The translations under genes and the position numbers were made by a program. A stretch of DNA of 64,000 nucleotides from Saprospiraceae bacterium. GTDB taxonomy: Bacteria > Bacteroidota > Bacteroidia > Chitinophagales > Saprospiraceae. The notes below the pieces were generated by a model. That model did not search any database. It was not told where the DNA came from and worked only from the letters and a program-made list of their open reading frames with translations. Where the stretch lies: the NCBI GenBank assembly GCA_026129545.1, contig JAHCHX010000003.1, positions 475,242 to 539,241 of the forward strand, read 5' to 3'. Shown one piece after another: positions 8,855 to 19,700 of this stretch (position 1 is its first letter; each line of letters opens with the position of its first letter).

Positions 8855-11800
8855 TTAACGGAAAATTTCAATGAAGCCTTTGATGGCCGGCTCGCTTGGC
8901 CCTGGTTTGAAAATGTAGAAGTAAGTGGCATCCGGCAAGTGTTGGCCGGGGTTGCCGAAGAGCGTGCCGCGCCACGGCACACGGACGTTGCCTGCTTGCG
9001 GCGTGTTGTAATAAGGCGATGCCTCATAGACCTTGTCGCCCCATTGGTTATAGACCACTAAGGAATTGTTCGGATAGGCTCGCGGGTCGGCGAGGCATGG
9101 TATCTCCAACCAATCGTTGATTTCGTCGCCGTTGGGCGTGAAGATGTTGGGCAGCTTGCACGATTCTTCGCCGCGAATGGTCACGGCTGCGTCGTCGCAC
9201 AGGTTGGGACACGACTTGGAGCAAACCCTGTATCTGAAAAAGCCTCCACTCTGGCCAGCGTAGGCAAAATTGCCTTCTCCCAGATAGACAAGCCCTTGCA
9301 AGCTGTCGAAGAACACCACTTCAAAATCGGATGGCGGCATCAGTTGGTCATTCTCAAACACATTGAACACTGTCGTGTCGCCGGGCGTAAAGAAGATGTT
9401 GGTGTCGTCTATGGCATCAGGCATTTTGGCCAACATCACCGTTGTGGACGATGCCGGAATGGTGCAGCCATTCACAATCGCCGACACGGAGTAAACGCCT
9501 TCGTTTGCGGAGGCAAACGACTGCACGATGTGCGTGTTTCCTGTGGTATTGAGCGGTTGGTTGTTCAGCGTCCAAGTGTAGGTGGCCCCTGCGATGGCGG
9601 TGGCTGTTATCGTGACAGGTTGGTTGAGGCAGCCAAACGTGGGTTGAGACATCACGCTGAGTGCCGGAAGCCCCAATACTTCGATATTGATGTTGCATAT
9701 TGACGTATTGCCCGATGAATCCACCGCTATGTAGGTAATGGTGGTCAGACCCGGCAAGAAGGTAGCGCCCGACAATGGGCCGCTTGTTTGCATGAATGAG
9801 TCTATCCCGCAATTGTCGGTCGCTGTCACTGCATCAAGTTCCAAAATCACCCCGCTGCAGTTGTTTGTGGTGACGGCCGACAGGATGAAATCGCTGGAGT
9901 CTTGCGCAACGCCACCGCCCACGTTCACCACGATAGGGCTGATTGGGCAAGTGATATTGGGCGGTTCGGTTTCCAATATCGTCACGCTAAATGTCGCCGA
10001 GGTGGGCAATTGGGTCGTTCCTTCTATCCAAGTATAGGTCACGACGGTGGTGCCGTTAGGGAAAAAGTCGCCCGGCTGATGCGAGGAGAAGACAGTGTCG
10101 AGCTCGCAGAATCCGGTGGGTGTCGGCGGGGTCCACGATACTGTCTGCGGGCAGCCGGGTATGACGATGTTCTGCGGGATGTTGAGGAAGCCCGGCGGGT
10201 TGCCAGTGTTGACCGTGATGACGAAATGGCAAGAATCAAAGTTGCCGTTTGCATCAAAAACGATGATGACTACCGTCGTCTGACCATTGTAGAAAGTATC
10301 GCCCGGCGCGTGCGATGAGACGAAAACAAGGCTGTCCGTGCAATTGTCGGTCGCGGTGGGCGGGTCCCATGTGACGGGCGCGCCACAAGGGGTCGCGTTG
10401 GAGACGGTCACATCCGGGGGGCAAGCGCCCATTACTGGTGGCACATTGTCCCCTAGTATCACGTTGAAAGAGCAAACCGTCTCATTCCCTGCCGCATCTA
10501 TCGCCGTGTAGGTCACGATGGTTATTCCTGCTTTGAAGACGGCACCGGGGTTGTGGCTGGCGATGAACGAAATCAAGAAGCAATTGTCAGAAGCAACTGG
10601 CGGTGTCCAAGTGGCGGTCGTTTCGCACACACCTTGCGGTAGCGTAATGCTGATGTCACTTGGGCATCCGAGCACAAGCGGCGGGGTGCTTTCTGTCACG
10701 GTTATTTCAAAACTACAAGTCCCGATATTGGAAGAAGCGTCAGTGGCGCTGTAAAGCACAATCGTCACGCCGATTTCAAAATAGTCGCCGGAGTTGTAGT
10801 TAGAAGTCGGAGTGAGGGTGCCATCACAGGCATCGGTGGCCGTCACGTCGTCCCAAATCACAAAAGCGCCACAAGTATCTGGGGCAGTCGTGATGGTGAC
10901 ATTGGGAGGGCAAGTCAATATTGGCGAGGTGAAATCCGTCACAGTCACCACGAAAGAGCAAGTGGCGACATTGTTGAAATCGTCTGCGGCGGTGTAAGTC
11001 ACCGTGGTCGGGCCGGGTGGGAATATGCCGGGCGATGGCACACTTGTCACCACAACGGCATTGTCGCAATTGTCCGTCACAAAAGCCGAAGGGTATTGAA
11101 CAAAAGCGCCGCAGTTGGGGCTTCCATCGGGGGGCACCGTTTGGCTGGGCGGACATTCTATCGAAGGTGCAATCGTATCCTGAATCGTCACGACGAAGCT
11201 ACAAGTGCCCGTGTTGCCCGAAGGGTCAGTCACTGTGTAAACCACCTGCGTTTGGCCGACCGGGAAAAGGCTATCTTGATTGAAGTTAGAGGTCACTACC
11301 AAACCCACCTGACCGCATGGGTCGAATGGAATAGGCGGTGCCCAATTCGTTTGCCCTGCACAAACTGTGCTTAGCGCAAAACCCATCGCTCCTGTGGGAC
11401 AGTCTATCAATGAAGGAGGTGTGTTGTCCTTCACCGTCACCGTCAGCACGCAAGTGGCCGAATTGCCTGCGCTGTCCGTCACCGTGTAGGTCACATTGGT
11501 CACCCCGGCAAAGAACACGTCGCTCGAAGGCACACGCACAATGGTGTCAATGCCGCTACAAGCATCCACAACGGTTGGGAATGGCACGTTCACGTTGGTG
11601 TTGCATTCGTTGCCAATGATGTCCACGGTGATGTTCGGCGGACACTCGACACTTGGCGGCGTGTTGTCGTCAGAGGCGGAAAAAAGGCCGTTCACCGTCG
11701 TCACCGGCACCACGTTGATACTGCTGTTGATGGCTTCGATGAACCCCGTATAGAAAATGGATGAGGTGCCAGTCGGGTTCAGCACATTAAAAACGATGGT

Positions 11801-13591
11801 GAAAATGACACTGCCATCGGGCAATATGTCGGGCCAGCCGCTGTTTGGGCCACCCGCAAAGAAAGAGAGGATGCCCAAGTCTGTTTGTGTCGTGCCAAAA
11901 TCGGTAAGCATCAGCCCCAAGGCGGGGTTGAAGTTGTTCACGGTGCTGTATTGCAGCACGGCGGGGTCCCATCCTACCTGAAACTGCAGCCCCACGATGT
12001 CGTTCCAGTTTTCCACAAAAAGATTGACCGCTATTTGGTCTGGGCCGCCCTGACAGTCCACGGCGACGGTGTCAATGAGCAGGGTCAGGATGCCGGGAGC
12101 ATTCACCGTGACGGTGAAAGAACAAGTGCTGGTGTTGCCAGCCACGTCTGTCGCGGTGTAAGTCACGGTGGTCACGCCGGGATTGTATGTGCCATTCGCA
12201 TTGCCAGTGCCCGAGCCAGTGGTGGCACCCGTGCGGACGTAATTCAACGTCGGCACGCCGGGGCAGTTGTCGAGCAAGGCCAAGGGCTGCAAGTTGTTCA
12301 CTTGCACATTCACGTTGCCCGGGGGCAGGTCAATGCTGACGTTGCCCGGGCATTCGAGAATGGGCGGGATGAGGTCGGCCACGTTGACCGCGCCATTCAC
12401 CCAGATCGCGCCGATTTCTTCGGGGGTGCCGCTGGCGTTGGAGAACACTTCTCTTATCACCGGGCTATCGCCAAAGGTCAGTGGGATGCTCGCGCCACCG
12501 CCCGTCAGCACATTCAGGTTGAGGGTAAACAAAATAGCACCCGGAGGCAAAGTCACCCCTTCTGCCGCATTGGCCGTCCAGAGGAAAGCCAGCAAGCCAT
12601 TGTTGGTTTGTAGTGTGTTGAAATTATCAACTAAAACAAGTTGCAAAGCGGGGTTGAAATTGCTGACAGAGCTGAATTGCAGCGCCGCCGGGTTCCAGCC
12701 CAAAGAGAATTGCAAAGAACCTATCGAATCAAAGTTGAGCGCGGTGATGTTGATGCTCACCGTTTGGCTGCAAGAGGTAGTGGCTGTTTGCGCGATGATG
12801 GTCAGCGAATCGGTATTGAGCGAAAACTCAACCGTCACATTGAAGGAACAAGTGGCGGTGTGGTTGCCCACATCGGTCGCCGTGTAGGTCACGGTGGATT
12901 GGCCGATGTTGAACGGGCTTCCGCTGGCATCGGGGTCATTGGGTTGATTTTGCACGGTAGCGCCGACCGAAGCCCACCCGACGTTGGCCAGCGGCAAACA
13001 GTTGTCAGCCAAATTTGCCGGCGCGATGCCGTTCACGGGCGTGGGGCCAAAACCCTGCACCGTCACGTTGGCCGGACAAGTGATGGATGGCGGCTCATCG
13101 TCAATCGGCAAGGTGCCACCCGGCCCCGCGATGAAAGTCAGGATGTTGACATTCACATCGGCAGCCTCAATGACGACAGGGCTATTGACAAAGGTCAAGG
13201 CGGCGAAATTGCCCGCTTTGCGCTGAAAGGCCAGATTGAAAATGACCGTGCTGTCAGGCAAGCTGGCTCCCAATGTTTTTGTCCAGATGTAGGCGATTCT
13301 GCCCGCGTTGATTTGCAGTTTGTTGGAATCGAAATCAACGCCTGCGCCCAACAGTTCGGGTATGATGGGTGTCGTGTAGGCATAATTAAGCTTAGCGGTG
13401 TCCCACGCCAGTGTGAACTGGAACGCGCCGATGCTGTCAAAATCCACGACCCGAATAGGTATCAGGAACGTATCGGTTGAGGAACAGCTGATACTGACCG
13501 TATCGGCTTTGAATGTGACCGTCTGAGCAGTGGTTTCTCGTGCATACAAGAACGATGCGAAGATAGTCAGGATTAGTAGGATATTTCTCAT
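8855..13591 (-). CDS. Giant surface protein: three cohesin-like domains, about ten HYR domains, T9SS type B sorting domain
   Basis: 1578 residues from MRNILLILTIFASF, a clear signal peptide. N-terminal half alternates cohesin-like and HYR domains: cohesin-like modules at about 13,516-13,126, 12,820-12,400 and 12,090-11,690 (each with the pattern V-DFDSIG-Q-TLxWDTAKLxY, a long loop, then LPDSTVIFNLAF), separated by single HYR domains. Eight more HYR domains follow (repeating CPPNVTV ... VTYTATDxxGNxxTCSFxVTV). After an Ig/PKD-like domain comes the C-terminal gliding-motility-type (CHU_C, type B) domain (LPNIFTPNGDEINDWL ... GFIEIFR). It is thus predicted T9SS cargo attached to or released from the cell surface, with SprF and OmpA partners encoded downstream. 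HYR domains are adhesion modules; cohesin folds bind dockerins. Adhesive role is inference. Confidence 0.85.
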   Translation of the reverse strand: MRNILLILTIFASFLYARETTAQTVTFKADTVSISCSSTDTFLIPIRVVDFDSIGAFQFTLAWDTAKLNYAYTTPIIPELLGAGVDFDSNKLQINAGRIAYIWTKTLGASLPDSTVIFNLAFQRKAGNFAALTFVNSPVVIEAADVNVNILTFIAGPGGTLPIDDEPPSITCPANVTVQGFGPTPVNGIAPANLADNCLPLANVGWASVGATVQNQPNDPDASGSPFNIGQSTVTYTATDVGNHTATCSFNVTVEFSLNTDSLTIIAQTATTSCSQTVSINITALNFDSIGSLQFSLGWNPAALQFSSVSNFNPALQLVLVDNFNTLQTNNGLLAFLWTANAAEGVTLPPGAILFTLNLNVLTGGGASIPLTFGDSPVIREVFSNASGTPEEIGAIWVNGAVNVADLIPPILECPGNVSIDLPPGNVNVQVNNLQPLALLDNCPGVPTLNYVRTGATTGSGTGNANGTYNPGVTTVTYTATDVAGNTSTCSFTVTVNAPGILTLLIDTVAVDCQGGPDQIAVNLFVENWNDIVGLQFQVGWDPAVLQYSTVNNFNPALGLMLTDFGTTQTDLGILSFFAGGPNSGWPDILPDGSVIFTIVFNVLNPTGTSSIFYTGFIEAINSSINVVPVTTVNGLFSASDDNTPPSVECPPNITVDIIGNECNTNVNVPFPTVVDACSGIDTIVRVPSSDVFFAGVTNVTYTVTDSAGNSATCVLTVTVKDNTPPSLIDCPTGAMGFALSTVCAGQTNWAPPIPFDPCGQVGLVVTSNFNQDSLFPVGQTQVVYTVTDPSGNTGTCSFVVTIQDTIAPSIECPPSQTVPPDGSPNCGAFVQYPSAFVTDNCDNAVVVTSVPSPGIFPPGPTTVTYTAADDFNNVATCSFVVTVTDFTSPILTCPPNVTITTAPDTCGAFVIWDDVTATDACDGTLTPTSNYNSGDYFEIGVTIVLYSATDASSNIGTCSFEITVTESTPPLVLGCPSDISITLPQGVCETTATWTPPVASDNCFLISFIASHNPGAVFKAGITIVTYTAIDAAGNETVCSFNVILGDNVPPVMGACPPDVTVSNATPCGAPVTWDPPTATDNCTDSLVFVSSHAPGDTFYNGQTTVVIIVFDANGNFDSCHFVITVNTGNPPGFLNIPQNIVIPGCPQTVSWTPPTPTGFCELDTVFSSHQPGDFFPNGTTVVTYTWIEGTTQLPTSATFSVTILETEPPNITCPISPIVVNVGGGVAQDSSDFILSAVTTNNCSGVILELDAVTATDNCGIDSFMQTSGPLSGATFLPGLTTITYIAVDSSGNTSICNINIEVLGLPALSVMSQPTFGCLNQPVTITATAIAGATYTWTLNNQPLNTTGNTHIVQSFASANEGVYSVSAIVNGCTIPASSTTVMLAKMPDAIDDTNIFFTPGDTTVFNVFENDQLMPPSDFEVVFFDSLQGLVYLGEGNFAYAGQSGGFFRYRVCSKSCPNLCDDAAVTIRGEESCKLPNIFTPNGDEINDWLEIPCLADPRAYPNNSLVVYNQWGDKVYEASPYYNTPQAGNVRVPWRGTLFGNPGQHLPDATYFYIFKPGPSEPAIKGFIEIFR

Positions 13592-13648
13592 GGTCTTAAA
13601 ATCAAGCAATTATGATAGTTGCTGTTTAAAAAATTGAGGGCTCGGAAG

Positions 13649-13709
13649 AGGTTGTCCCGCAAGGTTGACAAAAGCACGCAAGGGCATTGTCAATCTTGCA
13701 AGACAACCT
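13649..13709. terminator. Long imperfect hairpin downstream of the 2860-residue HYR gene
   Basis: Arms 13649-13670 and 13688-13709 pair over about 22 positions with mismatches only at a CC/TT position and one further base (AGGTTGTC-GCAAG-TTGACA core), loop about 17 bases. It lies between the two giant surface genes, about 17 bases after the upstream gene's stop; a run of six T follows on the minus strand about 20 bases later. Likely terminator or stabilising hairpin. Confidence 0.6.
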
Positions 13710-13725
13710 TCTTCGAAACCATGCC

Positions 13726-16700
13726 TTAATCAATCAAAATCATCTTCTTCCGCGCGCTGTGCTTGGCTGTCTCGAGCTCATAATAATAGACACCCGGAGC
13801 ACCGAGCTCATCGCGGCGGAATCGCAGCTCGTTGTAGCCTTGCTCAAAACTGCCCACGACGGTTTTCACCAACTGTCCCGAAACGCTGAACACACGGAAG
13901 GTGGCGCGACCTGCTTCTGGCAGGCGGAAACCGACAGCAGTCCAGCTGTCAAATGGGTTGGGTTGGTTCTGGTATAGCGCGAAGGTAGCGTTTTCGGTAC
14001 CGCCTTGCCCATTCACGAACTCAAAGTCGAGCTTCAGCGCATTGCCGTCGCGGTCATAGCCCTCTGCTCGCGTGATATCCGAACCCGGACGCAACACCTC
14101 AGCAAGCGAGCTGCCATTGCGGAGCACCTTGAATCGGAGGGTGAAAAGCGTTTCGCCATCGGCAATCGTCATGGGTTCGGCTGTTACCCAAAGCGTGGTC
14201 AGCAAGCCTGCGTTCAAACGCATCGTGCCAAAGTTGGCATCGCCCATTTCAGGCAACACACCCGGCTCAATGCTTTCGAGTTTGAACACCTTCGGGTCGA
14301 AGTGCAGGGTCATCTGATAGCCCGAGCGCTCCGTGAAGTCGGTAGCCTTAAATGGCACTTCAATGATTTCGCCTGCGGAGAAGGTGCGTTCTTCGAGTCT
14401 GAAGCGGAAAGCGCCAAAGCGGTCGTCCGCGTCGTCGTCGCCCGTGAAGCTTGGCGTGATGTTGCCATTCACGTCGCCCATGCGCACCGCCACGAAGTCA
14501 TCGTCGAGGAAGTCCATGTTGGCGGGCGTATGGCTGATGCTTTGCGGCGGTGCCACGCTGATTGGGTTCGGAGACGGGAAAGTGTATGATTTCGGGATAA
14601 ACTTCCAGTCCGGCGAGCCAGTGATGTGGTCTTGGAGACCAAGCGCCACTTGTTGGATGCGGGCATAGTCAAGCAACGACAGCTGGCCGTCGCCGCTGAC
14701 ATCCGCCGCCACGAACTGGTAAGGCGAGGTCAGGGATTGGATGTTCAGCACATGACGCTTGATGAGCAGGATGTCTGCCCCTGTGATGCCATTGTTCCCC
14801 GGGGTACTTTTCTCACAGGCTACGGTCGTGTTGGAGTTGTTGGGCACCCCAAAGAGATAGGTGCCCGGGAGGCCCGTTGTCTGAGCAGCCATCACGTCGC
14901 CCGTAAGCGACACATTCACGCCCGGCACGGGTTTAGGGTTGTTCCAAGTCTGGATGTCGCCACCAATTTGCAGGTCAGCCACGTTGCAGGCTATTTCTAC
15001 CTTTCCAGCTTGTGTGTTCACCATCACAGAGATAGGTGCGCCCGCGCTGTCAACGGTCACAATCAAATCTACCGGCATATCGGTGATGGATACGGCGGTC
15101 ATGGAACCAATGGGCGCATCGGCATCCATCAGGATATCCACGCTGAACAATACGGTGCCGTTGGGCAAGGTGAGCGGGTTGCCCACCCAGATGATGCCCA
15201 GATTGTTGCCCGGTTGCAGCGTTGCGACCAAATCCGAAACCGCTGGGTTGAGGCTGCCTGCGGTGAGGCCAAGAATGGTGCCCACCATGTCATCCGCGAC
15301 ATTCAACGTGAATTGGAAGCCCGTCACGTCCTCGCAATTGTCAATCGTCACGGGCACCGACACGATTTGGTCGTTGCAACCATCGGCAGACCCTACCACA
15401 AACTTGATTTGGTCGCCCGCTTCCACTACCGCCGTGTCCACTTGCAAGCAGCCGCTTGCGGAGTCAACAACCGTCACTGAGTAAATGCCTGCCGACAAAC
15501 CTGTAATGGCGGGTGTGGTGCCTGCGTTGCTCCATGTGTAGGAGAACTGGCCCGAGCCGCCTGTCACGATGGCCGTGGCAGTGCCGTCGTTGGCACCGAA
15601 GAACGATTCGGGGGTGCCTGTGACCGAGAGCGTGAAGCCTGCGTTGTTGCCAAGCGTCACTTCCACGTTGACGGTGCAAAGGTTGGAATTGCCAGCCGCG
15701 TCCACTGCGGTCAACGTCACGGCATTGATGCCCAAGTCTTGGCAGTCGAAGTTGGTTTTCGACAGGAACATAGTGTCAATGCCGCAGTTGTCGGTGCTAC
15801 CGAGGTCAATATCGGTGGGTTTTAGGATGGCCTCGCCGTTGGTGCCAAGTGCGATGACGATATTGTTGTTGCAGATGAGCGTCGGTATGCTGTTGTCAAC
15901 CACATTCACCACGATGGAATCCGTGTTCACGTTGCCGCAAGCATCGGTGGCAGTGAAAAGAATGTGATATAGGCCAACCGAATAGTTGCCGCTAATGTCG
16001 AAGCCGCCGTTTCCTTGAGGAGCGTTGTTTGTCACATCCAGCAAAGAGTCGGGCTGGCAATCGGTAATGTACTGGCTGATATTGAGCGAAACTGGCACGA
16101 GGCAATTCAGATTGGGCGGATAATCGGCAGACCGCACTGTAATCGTGTCGGGCATGCCGAGGAACAAGGGTGCCTCGTTGTCCACTACCGTGATTTTGCG
16201 AGTGTGGGTTTCCACGTTGCCGCAATCATCCACTGCTGTGCGCGTGCGCACCACAGTGTAGGAGAATTGACCGCATGGCCCTTGCGCGAAGTCAATCGTG
16301 TCTTGTTGGAACTGCACGTCCACGTTCTGCGAGCAGTTGTCGGTCGCCGTCACCAAAGAGGGTGCGGGCAGACCCGCAGAGCAGCTCACCGTATCGTCGG
16401 GTGGATAGGCGCTCAGGATGGGTTTCACCGTGTCTTGCACGCTGAACACCTGCACGCAGGTAGCAGCGTTGTTGGCTTGGTCGAGCGCCTTCCAGATGCG
16501 ATAGACGAAGTTGCAATAAGCGCCTGTGCTATCCACTCCCGTCGAGTCGGTAAAATTGATGGAGGCGACCGTGCAGTTGTCCGATGCCAGAGGAGAGCCA
16601 TTGGCTGCCGGAGAGAAATCCGCAGTGCATTGAATCACCTTGTTTTGTGGGCAGGAAGTGATGGTGGGCACCACGTTGTCTTGCACCACGACGAAGGTTT

Positions 16701-19700
16701 CGCAGACAGATTGGTTGCCAGCGAGGTCTTTCACATGGAGCCTTACCGGGTGCTGCGTCGTACCATCCGCGTCGGCGCAACCAAACGTGATGCTGTTTGC
16801 GATGCCGCCCGGCGGGTTGAGGCGCTGGATTTTCAAATCCAACTGATTTTGCGGCGTGCAGTTGTCGCTGCTGCTTGCATTGATGTTGGCCGAGGTCACC
16901 GTGACGGTACCCGACGATTGCAGCGCGATACTGATGCCGTTGATGCAGGCCGCAATGGGGTTGGTGCCATCTTTCACTTGCAACACGATGGTTTTCGTGG
17001 AGACGTTGTTGTTGCCATCTATTGCGGTAAACACAAGGGTGTAGGTGCCTTGCGCAAGAATTTCGCTGTAGTTCGCGCCCTGATTCGTTCGGTTGTTCGT
17101 AATCACCAGCGTCGTCGAATCGCAATCGCTGACAAACGGAGCGATATTAATAGCCACCGTGTCTTTGCAGTCAAGATTGTTCGGGTCGGTGAACACCACC
17201 AAGGTGTCAGGCGCGTTAGCGGCGAAAACGGGCGCTTGAGTGTCCTGAATGACGATGATTTGTGTGCCAGTAGTCACGTTGCCCTCGTCGTCGGTCGCTT
17301 TCCATGTGCGGCGCAGGGTGTATTTGTAAATATTCGTGAAAGAGGTAGTGTCTTGCACGAAATCAATGGCCACATTCGGGTCGCAAGCATCCACTGCCGT
17401 GATGTTAGCTACATTAGGAATAGGCGTGCACGCCTCCAAGGTGATGTCTGCCGGAATGGGCGACAACACGGGAGCTGTCACGTCTTTCACCAAAACCTGT
17501 GTGATGCACTGTTCAAAGTTGTTGGCCACGTCCGTCACCGTGAGCGTCACGTCCACCGGATTGTTCAGGTTGGCACAAGTCAGCACCGACGGGCTAAGGC
17601 TCAGCGTCACCGGGCCGCAATTGTGCTGGTCGAAGCTGCCGTTGTTAATTTCCGAAAGTGAAAGTGCGTAGTCGCCTGCCGGTGTTAGGTTCACCGTGAA
17701 CGCAGGTTTGCACAATGAAATCGGCGGGAAAGTGTCATTGAAAATCTGAACACTTTGCAGCTGCGTGGTGGTGTTGTTCTGCGGGTCGGTGTACGACCAT
17801 GTAATGGCGTAGTTGCCCGAATTAAGCACATAACGCGGCGGGCCACCCGGCATGAATGGAGGCAGAATGTCAATGACTGGCACAGAGGGCGTGCCGTAGA
17901 TGGTGATGAACATATTGCCATCGCAATCGGTCGCGGAGGGTGCTTCCACCGTATCCTTTCCGCAGTAGCTGATTATGGGAGGCAAAATCGGCTCGTCGGG
18001 CACTGGTGCGGTGCCATCAAACAAGGTTACCGTGAAGGTGCAGGAGTCCGCCAGATTATTTGCTTTGCCATCGGTAGCCACTATTTTCACTTCAAAAGTT
18101 TCGCCTGCCTGAACGGGGTTGACCACGCTGGAAAGCGCCGTGCCAGCTGCCGGGAACTGCGTGAGCACCACGCCATTCAGACAGTTGTCGGTCACTTGTG
18201 CGCCATTGAGATAGTTGGGCACCACCGTCGTGCCTACACAGCTCGCAGCGATGGAGAGATTCTGCGGCGAGGGGCAAGCTACTGTGGGCGCTTGCGTGTC
18301 CAGTACTCTCACCGTGAAAGAACAAACAGTTGTGTTACCCACCACATCGGTAGCAGTGTAGGTAATCACCGTCTCGCCCACAGGGAAGAAAGTGGTTGGG
18401 AAGGTCCCGAACACAGGAGGATTGTTATACACAAACGGAGAAGAAGCATTGATGGAGCTTTGCACTGAGGCATTGCTGATGGTCTCCGTCACTGTGTAAG
18501 TGGAACAGTCGCGGAAGCTTTCCTCAAAGGGTGTGGTGCGGCGGAATGGGCGATACCACGAGAAGATATTGCCACAGTTGCCCGTTGCGTTCTGAATCGT
18601 GATGACGCTGTCGCAAACAAAGTTGGTGTTGCCCAATGATGCGCCGAATGGCTCGTACACCACAGGGCCGTTTCCGTCAGTCACCACTACTGTTATCGTG
18701 ATTTGGCTGGCATTGGCACATGGGTCAGCCACCGTGAACGTCACTGTGGAGGTGCCGATGGGGAAATTCGTAGAAACCGAGGGGCCTGAGCCACTCATGC
18801 TTCCTATCGGGAAATTGACTACGTAATTAATCGTATAGCCGCCAAAAAGTACGTTGCAATTGTCTTGAATGTTGGCAGGTGTCAGTTGCACCAAAAATGG
18901 GGCCACGCATTGGGGGGCGCCGTTTTGGTTGTTGGCTTGCAGATTGACCAACGTCTGCACACCAGAGAAAGTAGGCGCTTGGGTATCCACCACAGAGAAC
19001 ACTTGCACATGGGTCGTGGTGTTGCCCGCTTTGTCGGTCACTGTCCATGTACGGGTCACGACGCTTGAGTTGAGGCAAGAGCCGGCAGTGGTCGCGTCGT
19101 TGTAGGTGATGGAAAGCGCATCGTTGCAAGCGTCGTCGCAAGCATCCGTTACATCAGCCAAAGTGATTTGCCCCAACACCGCGAAGTCCGTTGGGTTGTA
19201 GGCATTGCACTGCACGGTGACGGCAGGAGGAGCCACCGCGTTGGCATTGATGATGACAGGTGGTGTCACATCGTTCACCGTGATGGTTTTGGTGCAAACG
19301 GCGGTGTTGCCAAACACATCCATCGCGCGGAACGTCACCACGTTGGTGCCCACATCGTTGCAATTCCATTGATAGGTTGGCGCAAACCCGCTTCCATCCA
19401 CACTGACCGCAAAGCTAAGGGGGCAGGAAGGAGTGGAGTTGAGCGTGTTGTCCGTGATAGTGAAGTTGGCCGCATAAATATCGGCATCCAAAACGCCGGA
19501 GCAATTGGCATTCAGGCTGACCGAAGACGGCGTGAAAGAGCCGCAGTTGGTGATGCTAGGTGTTAGTGTGTCTGTCACTGTCACCGTGGCATTGCAAGTG
19601 GCGGACAAGCCGCCGCCATCGGTCACGATGAGGGTGTAGGTATTGGCCCCGATGTTCGCGCAAGTATATACCGCAGGGGCGCTGGTGAAGGAGAAAAAGC

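Noticed and set aside
16015..17661. Long plus-strand open frame (548 codons) and many others opposite the giant HYR gene
   Set aside because: Antisense shadows of a high-GC, Thr/Val/Asp-rich coding sequence; histidine/arginine-rich composition and no recognisable domains.
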